A stretch of 64,000 nt of DNA from a virus. The notes beneath the pieces were generated by a model. It saw only the letters and a list, made by a program, of their open reading frames with translations, was not told the DNA's origin and made no database searches. Shown here piece after piece: positions 1 to 7,986 of this stretch. Position 1 is the first letter of the stretch; each line of letters opens with the position of its first letter. The position numbers were made by a program, and so were the translations under genes. The stretch covers positions 62,001 to 126,000 of IMG/VR virus record IMGVR_UViG_3300028786_000006; one strand, written 5' to 3'.

Positions 1-2
1 AC

Positions 3-953
3 TCTGGTTCATCGTTCTCGCCAATCTACAACTTCTCAGGTCGCACCTTCGCCGAGCTTGACCCGGCCTACGTGGTGTTCTTCCACTCTGGCATCATCAG
101 CGCTGACGGCTCTCGCATTCTCGGCCCGCTCGAGAAAGCCCGCAAGCCTCTGAACAACCTGAAGATGGTCAAGGACAGCCTGGTGATCTACCGGTTGACC
201 AACTCCACAGAGAAGCGCGTCTTCTATATCGACTGTGGTGACATGGGTAAGACGGCGGCTGAAGAGCACGTCAAGAAGCTGATGAACCGCTACCGCAACC
301 GGCTGTCGTATGACCCGGCCACCGGTAAGGTGAAAGGCTCGTCCTCCCGCATGACCATGATCGAAGATTTCTGGATCCCACGGAACTCTGACGGTAAAGG
401 CACGCAAGTCGACACCCTTCAAGCAGGCCAAAACCTGGGCGAAATGGACGACGTGCTGTACTTCCAGAAAGAACTGTACCGTTCACTGAACATCCCGGTC
501 TCCCGCCTGAACGAAGAAGGTGGCCTGGTCGGTGGTCGCATCGCCGAGATCACCCGCGACGAATGGAAGTTCTCGAAGTTCATCAACCGCTTGCGCCGCC
601 GCTTCAGTGCTGGCCTGATGGAAGTCCTGCGTCGTGAAGTCATCGCCCAGCGAATCATGACCGACAAAGAATGGGTCGTCATCGAACCGTTCATCAGCCT
701 GATCTACGCTTCCGACTCCTACATCCGAGAGCAGCGCGAATCCGAAGCCCTGACTGAAAAGCTGGGTTCCCTGGATGTCGCTGACCGGTACGTCGGGAAA
801 TACTTCAGCAAAGACTTCGTGCTGCGCAACATCATGCGCTTCAGTGAGCAGGAATGTATCGAACAGAAGGCCATCATCGTCAAAGAGAAGGCGGCCGGTG
901 AGTATGACCCAATCGTCGAACCCGAAAATGAAGGCGGCGGTTTCCCAAACTAG
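3..953 (+). CDS. gp20: Portal vertex protein (gp20), 5' truncated
   Basis: C-terminal part of the T4-type portal, the dodecameric ring at the unique head vertex through which DNA is packaged and to which the neck attaches. The reading frame is open from the window edge, so the true start lies upstream. The tract VFYIDCGDMGK and, further on, FWIPR, GQNLGEMDDV and SLNIPVSRL follow T4 gp20 closely. An acidic tail ending EPENEGGGFPN closes the protein. It is the first gene of the head block and is followed after 11 bases by a small gene with its own AGGAGG ribosome site at 951-956, overlapping the portal stop codon. The identification is secure; only completeness is missing. Confidence 0.95.
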   Translation, partial: SGSSFSPIYNFSGRTFAELDPAYVVFFHSGIISADGSRILGPLEKARKPLNNLKMVKDSLVIYRLTNSTEKRVFYIDCGDMGKTAAEEHVKKLMNRYRNRLSYDPATGKVKGSSSRMTMIEDFWIPRNSDGKGTQVDTLQAGQNLGEMDDVLYFQKELYRSLNIPVSRLNEEGGLVGGRIAEITRDEWKFSKFINRLRRRFSAGLMEVLRREVIAQRIMTDKEWVVIEPFISLIYASDSYIREQRESEALTEKLGSLDVADRYVGKYFSKDFVLRNIMRFSEQECIEQKAIIVKEKAAGEYDPIVEPENEGGGFPN

Positions 954-964
954 GAGGTTCCTGA

Positions 965-1414
965 ATGGAGCTCAAGCTTACCCGGAAGGCCCAGATCGGT
1001 GATGCCACAATCGGCAACCTGACGTCTGACACCGGGATCAAATGTTTCACCCTGGAAGACATCGGCCGCGACAGCAAGGTCCACGGTCAGACGCGCATCC
1101 CGGCCGGCAAGTACGAGGTCAAGTTCCGGGAGGTGATGTCTGGTAAGACCACCAGCTACCGCAAGAAGTATCCGTGGTTCAGTTGGCACCTGGAGCTGCA
1201 AGATGTTCCGGGTTATCAGTACGTCTACATCCACGTGGGTAACACCGCGACGGATACCGAGGGATGCATCCTCGTTGGATCCTCCTGGGATGGCAAGAAG
1301 CCCTTTGTCGGGGCATCTGGCGTTGCCTTCACGGTCTTGTACCAGGCCGCTCGAAAGGCACTAGAGAGCGGCGAAAAGGTGACGATCGAAGTTCGAGATG
1401 AATCTGCTGCATAA
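965..1414 (+). CDS. DUF5675 family protein
   Basis: 149 residues with the hallmark pattern of the DUF5675 family: an N-terminal LEDIGRD segment, RIPAGKYEV near residue 50 and HVGNTATDTEGCILVG near residues 90-105, including a conserved Cys. The family is common in phages and is of unproven function; the HxGN...GCI arrangement recalls L,D-transpeptidase-like folds, so a role in cell-wall interaction is possible but is inference. It sits between portal and the core-protein genes, an unusual place for this family in T4-like phages. A strong AGGAGG site at 951-956 supports the ATG chosen. Confidence 0.7.
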   Translation: MELKLTRKAQIGDATIGNLTSDTGIKCFTLEDIGRDSKVHGQTRIPAGKYEVKFREVMSGKTTSYRKKYPWFSWHLELQDVPGYQYVYIHVGNTATDTEGCILVGSSWDGKKPFVGASGVAFTVLYQAARKALESGEKVTIEVRDESAA

Positions 1415-1420
1415 GTAACC
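1411..1420 (+). promoter_or_regulatory. Putative late promoter element
   Basis: ATAAGTAACC, 30 bases before the gp67-like start, is one of eight similar elements (consensus near CTAAGTATCC) located 20-40 bases upstream of structural genes. It overlaps the stop codon of the DUF5675 gene. Confidence 0.5.
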
Positions 1421-1449
1421 CATAACACCATTCATTGAGGGTAGATCCC

Positions 1450-1674
1450 ATGAGTCAAGCAGGAAAGATTCTGGAGGCCCTGGCCTCCGGTAACAAAGAC
1501 GAAGCCCTGGCCCTGGCCAAGCTGCACATGACCGAGAGCTCCTCGGAACTGATCGCGGCCGGCACCCAGTACATCCTCCAAACCGCAGTGGACACCTACA
1601 CTGACGGCACTTCCGGTGACCTCAACGAAGAAGAGGAACAGGAAGAAGAGGAGGAAGAAGAGGAAGAGGAGTGA
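1450..1674 (+). CDS. Prohead core protein, gp67-like (highly acidic tail)
   Basis: 74 residues: a short helical N-terminal part (SQAGKILEALASGNKDEALALAKLHM) followed by a C-terminal run made almost wholly of Glu. T4 gp67 is likewise about 80 residues, very acidic at its C-terminus, and encoded just upstream of gp68 and gp21; it is a scaffold-core component chopped up by gp21. Position and charge therefore support a gp67 analogue although sequence similarity is weak. A TTG at 1435 is in frame, but the ATG at 1450 fits better with the GAGGGTAGAT spacing. The stop overlaps the next start (TGATG). Confidence 0.65.
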   Translation: MSQAGKILEALASGNKDEALALAKLHMTESSSELIAAGTQYILQTAVDTYTDGTSGDLNEEEEQEEEEEEEEEE

Positions 1675-1946
1675 TGGAACATTTCCAGACCTTTCTCGAA
1701 GCCTACATCTTCCGTGTTACGGCGGCCGGGCTAAAGACCCGAAAGCTGACCTGCCCCAAGGGCTATCAGCCCAATCAGGACGGGTCTGCCTGTGTACCAA
1801 TCAGTGGTGACCAGAAGATGGTCATGCGAAAGGCTCACATTAAGGGCATCCGCTCCAAGAAGAAAAAGGGCGCCGGCTACATGCGCAAAGTTATCCGCCG
1901 CCAGAAAAAGGCGATGCGGATTCGGACCAAAGTTTTCAACCTCTGA
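1674..1946 (+). CDS. Small basic head-associated protein, paralogue 1
   Basis: 90 residues, strongly basic C-terminal half (clusters such as SKKKKG and RRQKKAMRIR). The N-terminus MEHFQTFLEAY resembles the capsid-targeting peptides of T4 internal and core proteins (pattern xxFxxFLxEA), and the middle carries CPKGYQPNQDGSACVPI. The next gene encodes a paralogue with the same layout. Location between the acidic gp67-like protein and gp21 matches the T4 gene 68 position, so a prohead core or internal DNA-binding protein is likely. Start chosen at the TGATG overlap; GTG at 1671 is the only alternative. Confidence 0.6.
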   Translation: MEHFQTFLEAYIFRVTAAGLKTRKLTCPKGYQPNQDGSACVPISGDQKMVMRKAHIKGIRSKKKKGAGYMRKVIRRQKKAMRIRTKVFNL

Positions 1947-1955
1947 GGTGTCACC

Positions 1956-2222
1956 ATGATTGGTACATTCGAAGACTTTCTGCTCTGCGAAGCATACCAG
2001 GTCCGGGTGAACGCCAAAGGCGTGAAGACCAAACGCAAGAAGTGCCCACCCGGTTACAAGCTGTCCTCTGATGGTTCCCATTGCGTGCGTATCGGTGCTG
2101 CTGAGCATCTTCGCCGCGCCAAGGGCGCCAAACGGGGCAACAAGAAAATGAAGTCCAAGCGCTCCCTGATCAATCGAAACCGCGACAAAGCGATGAAGAA
2201 ACGTCATAGCATGGGCCTCTAA
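1956..2222 (+). CDS. Small basic head-associated protein, paralogue 2
   Basis: 88 residues, a tandem paralogue of the preceding gene: TFEDFLLCEAYQVRV matches HFQTFLEAYIFRV, and CPPGYKLSSDGSHCVRI matches CPKGYQPNQDGSACVPI. The C-terminal 40 residues are Lys/Arg-rich (KGAKRGNKKMKSKR). The N-terminal FxxFLxxEAY is like a capsid-targeting peptide cut by the gp21 protease. GAGGTG at 1945-1950 just ahead of ATG is a usable ribosome site. Function is inferred from position and charge: condensation of DNA or of the acidic scaffold inside the prohead. Confidence 0.6.
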   Translation: MIGTFEDFLLCEAYQVRVNAKGVKTKRKKCPPGYKLSSDGSHCVRIGAAEHLRRAKGAKRGNKKMKSKRSLINRNRDKAMKKRHSMGL

Positions 2223-2235
2223 CGGAGAACTCAAG

Positions 2236-2883
2236 ATGGCTCTTCAGCTACTGATCGAAAAGAGTGAGTCTCGTCTTGAGACTCTGACTGAGAACACCTC
2301 TGACGGGCGTGTGATGTACATCGAAGGACCGATGATCATGACCGACGCGGTGAACCGAAATAAACGGGTCTACCCGCGCTCCGTCATGGAAGAATCTGTG
2401 GAGCGCTATATCGCCGACTATGTAAAAGAGCGGCGAGCCATTGGCGAACTCAACCACCCCGAATACCCATTTCCCGACCCGGCCCGCGCCGCGTTGAAGG
2501 TGGAATCACTGGAGTGGCGAGGGAACCTGGTTTACGGCAAAGCGAGGATTCTGAATAACGCTTACGGCGAACAGATCAAGTCCTTGCTCGAGGCAGACTT
2601 CAACCTCGGGGTTTCAACCCGTGGCCTGGGGGAAGCTGACGCGAACGGTTACGTCAAGCGCGGCTACATGATGAATGCCATCGACGCGGTCGACCGCCCA
2701 AGCGGGCAAGCGTGCTATGTAAACCAAGTGATGGAATCCGTTCAGTGGGAATTGAACGAATCCACCAACATGTGGATGCCTGTGCGTCTCGAAGAAACTG
2801 CGGCTGAGGCCTTGAAGGGCATTGGTCCTGACCTCGCTCGCAAGATCGAACGAATGTTCGCAAGCTTGTCGGCCACTAAATAA
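2236..2883 (+). CDS. gp21: Prohead core protease (gp21)
   Basis: 215 residues, the usual length of T4 gp21 (peptidase U9/herpesvirus assemblin-like serine protease). Catalytic signatures are visible: GELNHP at 70-75 with His74 and GVSTRG at 125-130 with Ser127, the His and Ser of this clan. The enzyme is packed in the prohead, activates itself and cleaves scaffold, core and capsid proteins after L/I-x-E motifs. It is followed by gp22 and gp23 in T4 order. GGAG at 2224-2227 sets the ATG start. Confidence 0.93.
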   Translation: MALQLLIEKSESRLETLTENTSDGRVMYIEGPMIMTDAVNRNKRVYPRSVMEESVERYIADYVKERRAIGELNHPEYPFPDPARAALKVESLEWRGNLVYGKARILNNAYGEQIKSLLEADFNLGVSTRGLGEADANGYVKRGYMMNAIDAVDRPSGQACYVNQVMESVQWELNESTNMWMPVRLEETAAEALKGIGPDLARKIERMFASLSATK

Positions 2884-2886
2884 ACC
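2876..2886 (+). promoter_or_regulatory. Putative late promoter element before gp22
   Basis: CTAAATAAACC overlaps the gp21 stop codon and lies 27 bases before the gp22 ATG; it resembles the elements upstream of gp23 and gp18. Confidence 0.45.
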
Positions 2887-2913
2887 AGAACACCCCGGAT
2901 CACGGAGATATTC

Positions 2914-3783
2914 ATGTCCATCCTTCAACAATTGCTGGAAAGCAGCGAACTGCCTGCAGAGCTGATCGAAAAGACTCAGACTCTGTTCGAAGCCGCTGTC
3001 AACGAAAAGGTCGGCGAAAAACTGACCGAAGCAACCGTCCAGATCAAAGCTGATCATGCGCTGTTGCTGCAACAGGAAATCAAGGTCCAGACCAATCTGC
3101 TGACCGAAGCTGCCGAAGTCGAAAAAGTCGCGCTTCTGGCCCTGGTTGAATCCACCCTGCAGACCGCTGTCCTGGATTGGGCCGGCGAGAACAAGGTTGA
3201 GCTCGACGGCAAGATCAAGGTTCAGCTCGCTGAAAGCATGATCCAGGCAACCGCCGGTGTAATGGCCGAGCACAGCGTCGTCATTCCTGATGGCAGCACC
3301 TCGCTTCTGGAAGAGCAAGCTCTGCGCATCGAGCAGCTGGAAAGCACCCTGTTGGAAACCCTCCAGGAAAGCACCGCCGCCCACGAGCAGCTGCAGACCA
3401 TCCACCGCACCGCCGCCCTGAACGAATCGACCTCCAACCTGACCGACACCCAACGTGAACGCGTTGTGGCCCTGTTGGAAGGTGTTGACTCTGCCGATTT
3501 GGAGCAGTTTAAACGCAAGGTAGGTATTCTGGTAGAGGCCGTTATCGACCCAACCGGCGCTGCCGCTGCCGCTGCGAAAAAACTGAACGAGCAAGCTGCT
3601 CTGCCAGACGCTGCTGCACTGGCTGCTGCCGCTGCGAAAAAGCTGAACGAAGACGCTGCTGCCGCTGCTCTTGCCCTGGGCAAAGGCGACGGTCTGTTGG
3701 TCGAAAGTCAGCCGAACGCGGTTCCAGTTGTCAAGGTTCCAGAAGTAGATCCAGCGGTCGCCGGTTACCTGGCAAACCTCTGA
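2914..3783 (+). CDS. gp22: Prohead scaffold/core protein (gp22)
   Basis: 289 residues, mostly charged helix (coiled-coil like) through residue 210, as expected for the major scaffold protein that builds the inner core of the prohead and is destroyed by gp21. Many LxE sites (for example LLE, LNE) are potential cleavage points. Residues 215-255 contain a duplicated block: AAAAAKKLNE occurs at 217-226 and again at 237-246 separated by QAALPDAAAL. The position directly between gp21 and gp23 is the T4 order, which carries most of the weight because scaffold sequences diverge fast. Confidence 0.85.
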   Translation: MSILQQLLESSELPAELIEKTQTLFEAAVNEKVGEKLTEATVQIKADHALLLQQEIKVQTNLLTEAAEVEKVALLALVESTLQTAVLDWAGENKVELDGKIKVQLAESMIQATAGVMAEHSVVIPDGSTSLLEEQALRIEQLESTLLETLQESTAAHEQLQTIHRTAALNESTSNLTDTQRERVVALLEGVDSADLEQFKRKVGILVEAVIDPTGAAAAAAKKLNEQAALPDAAALAAAAAKKLNEDAAAAALALGKGDGLLVESQPNAVPVVKVPEVDPAVAGYLANL

Positions 3784-3797
3784 TTTAAGTCTGCCCA

Positions 3798-3807
3798 CTA
3801 AATACCC
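3798..3807 (+). promoter_or_regulatory. Putative late promoter element before gp23
   Basis: CTAAATACCC lies 37 bases before the gp23 ATG, in the place where T4 carries its strong late promoter. The sequence differs from T4 TATAAATA but keeps the TAAATA core. Confidence 0.5.
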
Positions 3808-3844
3808 ACATCATCACCAAATCGATTTATCAAGAGGAACACCC

Positions 3845-5278
3845 ATGAGTGCTCGCATGATCACCGAATCCCAGCGCCAAAAGTGGAAGCCGGTGCTGGA
3901 TAAGGAAGCGTCTCCGTCCAAAGGCCTGAGCCGCGAAGACATCTTCTCCCGCTTGCTGGAAAACCAGGAAGTGTGGTGCAAACAGAACCTGTCGGAAACT
4001 TCGCAAGTTCTGAACGAATCCGGCGAACCGATCAACCAGATCGGCGTTGCTGACGGTGTATCCGGTGCGGCTGGTTCGATCAAAACCTGGACCCCGACCC
4101 TGATCAAGATGGCCAAGCGTCTGCCGCCAAACCTGGTCGCGTTCGACTTCTTCGGCGTACAGCCGATGACCGGTCCTGATGGTCAAGTGTTCGCCCTGCG
4201 TTCGCGCTACAACGACAACGTGGGTGCCGGTGAAACTGGCGTCAACTTCAACGACTCGGAAGCACTGGTCAATGAAGCACTGACCGGCTTCAGCGGTAAC
4301 GGCGTTGCACAGACCGGCGACACCTCGGGCTTCCCGCAGGGTCACATGTACAAGAACGGCGTTCAAGTGCCAGCAGCCAACCCAGCCTTCGGCCAGGGTA
4401 TGGGCGTTGACGCTGCGCAGAAACTGGGTTCGACCTCGCCTTGGTCGAAGATGGGCATCACCATCGAGAAGAGCGGCGTGACCGCCAAGTCTCGTGGCCT
4501 GTATGCTGACTACAGCCATGAGCTGCGTCAGGACATGCTGGCCGTTCACGGTGAAGACGTGGATTCCATCCTGACTGAAGTTCTGCTTCAGGAAATTCAG
4601 GCTGAAATGAACCGTGAGTTCATCCGCACCATGAACGTTGCAGCTGAGTTCGGCTACAGCGGTACTGCGTACGACCGCAACGCCGGCGACACCGGTTGGG
4701 ATACTGTTCGCCGTGCAGGCGTACTGAACATCTCCACCGACCTGGACGGCCGTTGGGCTCTGGAACGTTGGAAAGGCTTGCTGTTCCGCATCGAGCTGGA
4801 AGCCAACGCCATCGCCAAGCGCACTCGTCGCGGCAAAGGCAACAAAATGATCACCAGCTCCAACGTCGCATCCGCAATGATGCTGACCGGCATGCTGGAC
4901 TTCTCCCCGGCGCTGGCTGGCCAGGGTGACATGGTCGTTGACGATACCGGTCAGACCTACGTCGGCAAGCTGGCCAACGGTGTTGATGTCTTCATCGACC
5001 CATGGGCTGAGCTGGATTACTTCACCATCGGCTACAAAGGCCAAGGTGAACTGGATGCCGGTGCGATCTTCTGCCCGTACATCCCGATCGAGATGTACCG
5101 TGCGAACGATACCGACTCGTTCCAGCCGCGCATGGGCTTCAAAACCCGTTACGGCCTGATCGCGAACCCGTTCGTGAGCAAGACCGCAGCTGGTGTTGAC
5201 CTGGCTGGTAAAGGCCTGGGCGCCCAGGAGAATAGTTATTTTCGTAAGGTGGCTGTATTGAATTTGACTCAGTACTGA
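3845..5278 (+). CDS. gp23: Major capsid protein (gp23)
   Basis: 477 residues, somewhat shorter than T4 gp23 (521). It has the family layout: an N-terminal propeptide with LLENQEVWC and LNESGEP, then the HK97-fold body (PNLVAFDFFGVQPMTGPDG, SRGLYADYSHELRQDM, EMNREFIRTM) and a conserved C-terminus with GYKG and PYIPIEMYRA. Two L-x-E sites suit cleavage by gp21: after Glu51 (LSE) and after Glu58 (LNE). The T4 protein is cut near residue 65, so Glu58 is the better guess. Codon choice is strongly biased to C-ending codons, as expected for the most abundant virion protein. AAGAGGAAC at 3831-3839 is the ribosome site. Confidence 0.96.
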   Translation: MSARMITESQRQKWKPVLDKEASPSKGLSREDIFSRLLENQEVWCKQNLSETSQVLNESGEPINQIGVADGVSGAAGSIKTWTPTLIKMAKRLPPNLVAFDFFGVQPMTGPDGQVFALRSRYNDNVGAGETGVNFNDSEALVNEALTGFSGNGVAQTGDTSGFPQGHMYKNGVQVPAANPAFGQGMGVDAAQKLGSTSPWSKMGITIEKSGVTAKSRGLYADYSHELRQDMLAVHGEDVDSILTEVLLQEIQAEMNREFIRTMNVAAEFGYSGTAYDRNAGDTGWDTVRRAGVLNISTDLDGRWALERWKGLLFRIELEANAIAKRTRRGKGNKMITSSNVASAMMLTGMLDFSPALAGQGDMVVDDTGQTYVGKLANGVDVFIDPWAELDYFTIGYKGQGELDAGAIFCPYIPIEMYRANDTDSFQPRMGFKTRYGLIANPFVSKTAAGVDLAGKGLGAQENSYFRKVAVLNLTQY

Positions 5279-5288
5279 GTCGGTTCGG

Positions 5289-6140
5289 TCAGCCTCTAAC
5301 GAGTAACTGAAACGAAAAGGGGAGTGGCGAAAGCCACTCCCCTTTTTCTATTGCGGGTCGAAACCCCCACCCCATTTCAGCCCAGGTCTTACCAACGTGG
5401 GCTAGCTTTTCTTCTGGTGATAGGTCCCAGTTTGACTGAAGGGCGTGAGCCGTGATCGCCTTGGCGTTTAGAACTCGACAACGGTTCAATATCCCAGTCG
5501 GGCTTTTCATCGCGTGCGCCCTCATCGCATCTTCCTTGGTGTCAAACCTGCCTTTGGGTGTGACCCAATGACCGACGAAAGCGTTGCTCTTTGCACCCCG
5601 GCGTACACCAGTGTTGAAGTGTCGATACTTCGACTTGTCCTTGGCCTCTTCCTTGGACACCATGACCATCTTCTCATCGCTGAGCCTGACCATGGCCACC
5701 TGACCCAACATGATACCCGCGTACCTGTCTGGTTCGGAGTCCATCTGTCCCTGGGTCAGCCTCACCACCTTGCCCGTCTGTGTATCAAGGCGAGTGATGA
5801 TGCCATCCATCTTGGCCGACGACTTCTTTGAGTGGATCGCCCTGGCCTTCTCGTAATCACGGGATCGTCGTTCCTCGATCCTGTAGTCGTATCGCTTGCT
5901 GTTACACATACTGAAGAATGCGAACTGCAGGCCATGACTGTCGGGGTACGCCCGGCGCAATAGCCTGTGAGCTATGAAGTGTTCACGCCTCGTCAGCTTG
6001 ATGAGGTTGCCGGGGCTGTCGTCCCCACCGAGGCATCTGGGGTTGATATGGTGGCGCTCTATTCCGGTCCCGCGTGGGATGCTTCGAGCGGCACGAGAGG
6101 AGATGAAGCGATGGTATCTGTCGTGGTAATGTCTATTCAT
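5289..6140 (-). CDS. HNH homing endonuclease
   Basis: 283 residues on the strand opposite to all neighbours. Residues 27-60 form an HNH motif of the phage homing type: HHINPRCLGGDD with His30/His31, PGNLIKL with Asn45, and EHFIAHRLL with His54. Downstream are short repeated segments with R-L/V-basic strands (TGKVVRL, MVRLSDEKMVMV, HWVTPKGRFDTKEDAM) like the DNA-recognition repeats of free-standing phage endonucleases. Such genes cut phages lacking the element and spread by recombination. It sits just after the capsid gene, a classic site for mobile endonucleases. Its last codons are read out of the gp23 terminator. Intact and probably functional. Confidence 0.85.
   Translation of the reverse strand: MNRHYHDRYHRFISSRAARSIPRGTGIERHHINPRCLGGDDSPGNLIKLTRREHFIAHRLLRRAYPDSHGLQFAFFSMCNSKRYDYRIEERRSRDYEKARAIHSKKSSAKMDGIITRLDTQTGKVVRLTQGQMDSEPDRYAGIMLGQVAMVRLSDEKMVMVSKEEAKDKSKYRHFNTGVRRGAKSNAFVGHWVTPKGRFDTKEDAMRAHAMKSPTGILNRCRVLNAKAITAHALQSNWDLSPEEKLAHVGKTWAEMGWGFRPAIEKGEWLSPLPFSFQLLVRG
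5315..5347. terminator. Intrinsic terminator after gp23, shared with antisense HNH gene
   Basis: Perfect 14-bp stem AAAAGGGGAGTGGC / GCCACTCCCCTTTT with a GAAA loop and T-tract; symmetrical enough to work in both directions. The 3' codons of the antisense HNH gene run through it. Confidence 0.85.
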
Positions 6141-6218
6141 ACCGGTAGCTTACTCAACATCTAGATTATGAGCAAGTTCACTATGTACCGTATAGGCCAA
6201 ACATCAGAGGAACACACC

Positions 6219-6503
6219 ATGCATCCATTTCTCAGCGACAAGCGAATGCTGGTCGAGAACATTAACCCGATCAACCGAGCGCTGTACAGTTCCAAAGACC
6301 CGATTGCCGACCGCGCCCGTAAGATGATGGCCTTGCAGAAGGTGACCAAAGATGTCACCGGTAAGTCCAGCATCAAGGACGGCAGCATGTACATGTCCGA
6401 CGTTGACCTGAAGAAAAAGACCGGCAAGTATACCAAGGATGGCAGGGTGTACGGCGCGGTCAAGGTCGAGAAGGTTTGGTACCTGACTGGGCAGTTGAGC
6501 TGA
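6219..6503 (+). CDS. Hypothetical protein upstream of gp13
   Basis: 94 residues starting MHPFLSDKRMLVENI, basic in the middle (DVDLKKKTGKYTKDG). I do not recognise a family. The start is placed at 6219 because AGAGG at 6206-6210 gives good spacing; an ATG at 6168 in the same frame has no ribosome site. It is followed with a 3-base gap by the next small gene and then gp13, so it is probably late and virion-related. Confidence 0.55.
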   Translation: MHPFLSDKRMLVENINPINRALYSSKDPIADRARKMMALQKVTKDVTGKSSIKDGSMYMSDVDLKKKTGKYTKDGRVYGAVKVEKVWYLTGQLS

Positions 6504-6506
6504 TTC

Positions 6507-6728
6507 ATGAGCCACGACCTGAAGGTCCAGGATGAGCCAGGCCTAGTCCGTAAGGGCGGGAATCCTGGCGTCATATCCAATGTCGATTACGAGGCGTTCC
6601 AGGCATACCAAGCCCGGCGCCAAAAGCTAATGACGGATCAGGAACGCATCCAGAATCTGGAGCAGAAGGTTGATGACCTCGGCTCCAAGCTCGACCTGAT
6701 TCTGAACCATATCAAAGGAGCCAACTGA
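6507..6728 (+). CDS. Small coiled-coil protein preceding gp13
   Basis: 73 residues, with a predicted coiled coil in the C-terminal half (QERIQNLEQKVDDLGSKLDLILNHI shows heptad spacing of Leu/Ile/Val). The TGATG overlap with gp13 shows tight translational coupling. Family not recognised; a minor neck or head-completion role would suit the location but is inference. Confidence 0.55.
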   Translation: MSHDLKVQDEPGLVRKGGNPGVISNVDYEAFQAYQARRQKLMTDQERIQNLEQKVDDLGSKLDLILNHIKGAN

Positions 6729-7477
6729 TGGCCAGATTGAACAGCCGCGAGGACATGGTCGACTACATCATGAAGCGCCTGGGTTCGCCCGTAATTCAGG
6801 TCAACGTTTCGCCTGACCAGGTGGAAGTGTCGATCGACGAGGCCATCCAGCTCTTCGTGATGCACCACCGTGATGGCTCCGAGGAGACCTTCTACGCGTA
6901 CAAGATGACCGCGCAGGATATCACCAACGGTTACCTCCCGGTCCCAGACAGCATCTACGACATCATCGAGGTGATCCCGAAGGGTGTTGGTATTTCCAAC
7001 ATGGACTTCGCCACCGTCGAATGGCAGATGGTCAACAGCCTGATGAGCCAGGGCCGTAGCTTTGTGCCGATCGGACTGGCAGATTACAACGCGACCCGCA
7101 TGGCGCTGACCAACGTCAACATCATGGTCGGCACGTACAACCAGGCGTTCGTGTTCAAGAAATACAAGCGTCACGTGGTGCCTCAGTTCCCGACATCTGA
7201 AGGCCAGGTCATCTGCTTCCGGTGTTATGAACAGATCAACCCTGATGACGAAGGCAACTCAGCAGCCTGGGACGACCAATGGCTGAAGGCGTACGCCACT
7301 GCGGCGGTCAAGGAGAAGTGGGGCCTGATTCTGAAGAAGGCCGACGGCATTCGTTTGCCGGGTGGTATCACCCTGAACGGCCAGCAGATCTATGATGAAG
7401 CGGTCGACGCCAAAGAGAAGCTGATGGAAGAGCTTCGCAAGAAACACGAACCCCCTGCTGACTTCTTCATAGGCTGA
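6728..7477 (+). CDS. gp13: Neck protein / head completion protein (gp13)
   Basis: 249 residues. The start (REDMVDYIMKRLGSPVIQVNVSPDQVEVSIDEAIQLFVMHHRDG, here cited in part) is the typical opening of T4-like gp13: a helical DYxxRxLGxPVI segment followed by an acidic DEAIQLF helix. gp13 forms with gp14 the neck that seals the filled head and receives the tail. Shorter than T4 gp13 (309 residues) but close to cyanophage versions. Followed by an inserted gene and then gp14, so the 13-14 pair is split here. Confidence 0.85.
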   Translation: MARLNSREDMVDYIMKRLGSPVIQVNVSPDQVEVSIDEAIQLFVMHHRDGSEETFYAYKMTAQDITNGYLPVPDSIYDIIEVIPKGVGISNMDFATVEWQMVNSLMSQGRSFVPIGLADYNATRMALTNVNIMVGTYNQAFVFKKYKRHVVPQFPTSEGQVICFRCYEQINPDDEGNSAAWDDQWLKAYATAAVKEKWGLILKKADGIRLPGGITLNGQQIYDEAVDAKEKLMEELRKKHEPPADFFIG

Positions 7478-7481
7478 ACCA

Positions 7482-7979
7482 ATGAAATCTTTCAACCATT
7501 TTCTGTGCGAACAGACAGGCCGGGCGCTGATCAACGGCAAGGGCCTGAACGCATTGTTCACCAGAGGCCTGGGTAGCTACTCCAAGACAAAGGTCAAATC
7601 GGGGAAGTTTTTCTTCAAGAAACTGTTGGCAACCCCGACCGAAGTGAAGGTCGAAATGACCTTCTCGTTTATGCCTGGTGACGAGAAGGGTGGGTACTCC
7701 GAAAACGGGTTCGCCACCGTCCGTCGCATCCTGGATTCTGAGTTGCAGGATGCCGGCCAGGTGTTCAATAATACTCAGAATACTCCTCAAAGCCTGGCCT
7801 TTCACGGTAAGTCTCCGGTGGAGTACCACGGTAAGACCGAGCTGACCCAGAAGACCCTGGATATGACGTTCGCGATCAAGCGTACAGGTATCGTGTCTGA
7901 CCTTCTGGGGTATCTTTCCGATACACCGCTGGGTAATGCCGAACTGTACGTCGCAACCATCACCAAAAAGCTGATCTGA
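7482..7979 (+). CDS. Putative internal head protein between gp13 and gp14
   Basis: 165 residues, family not recognised. The N-terminus MKSFNHFLCEQTG is very like the capsid-targeting sequence of T4 internal proteins (MKTYQEFxAEA type), with an L-x-E site (LCE) for gp21 cleavage after residue 10. The rest is predicted to be beta-rich (EVKVEMTFSFMPGDEKGG, ELTQKTLDMTFAIKR). It separates gp13 from gp14, which are adjacent in T4, and ends at a strong terminator, so it behaves like an accessory gene. Packaging inside the head is inference from the N-terminal peptide only. Confidence 0.5.
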   Translation: MKSFNHFLCEQTGRALINGKGLNALFTRGLGSYSKTKVKSGKFFFKKLLATPTEVKVEMTFSFMPGDEKGGYSENGFATVRRILDSELQDAGQVFNNTQNTPQSLAFHGKSPVEYHGKTELTQKTLDMTFAIKRTGIVSDLLGYLSDTPLGNAELYVATITKKLI

Positions 7980-7986
7980 ACGAAGG

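Noticed and set aside
1626-1672. Purine repeat (GAA/GAG) as a possible slippage or repeat element
   Set aside because: Explained by the Glu-rich tail of the gp67-like protein, as in T4.
2614-3798. 394-codon open frame on the minus strand
   Set aside because: Antisense to gp21 end and gp22, no ribosome site, Gln/Phe-rich translation.
5289-6140. Group I intron hypothesis around the HNH genes
   Set aside because: Neither flanking gene is split; both HNH genes are free-standing in intergenic space.
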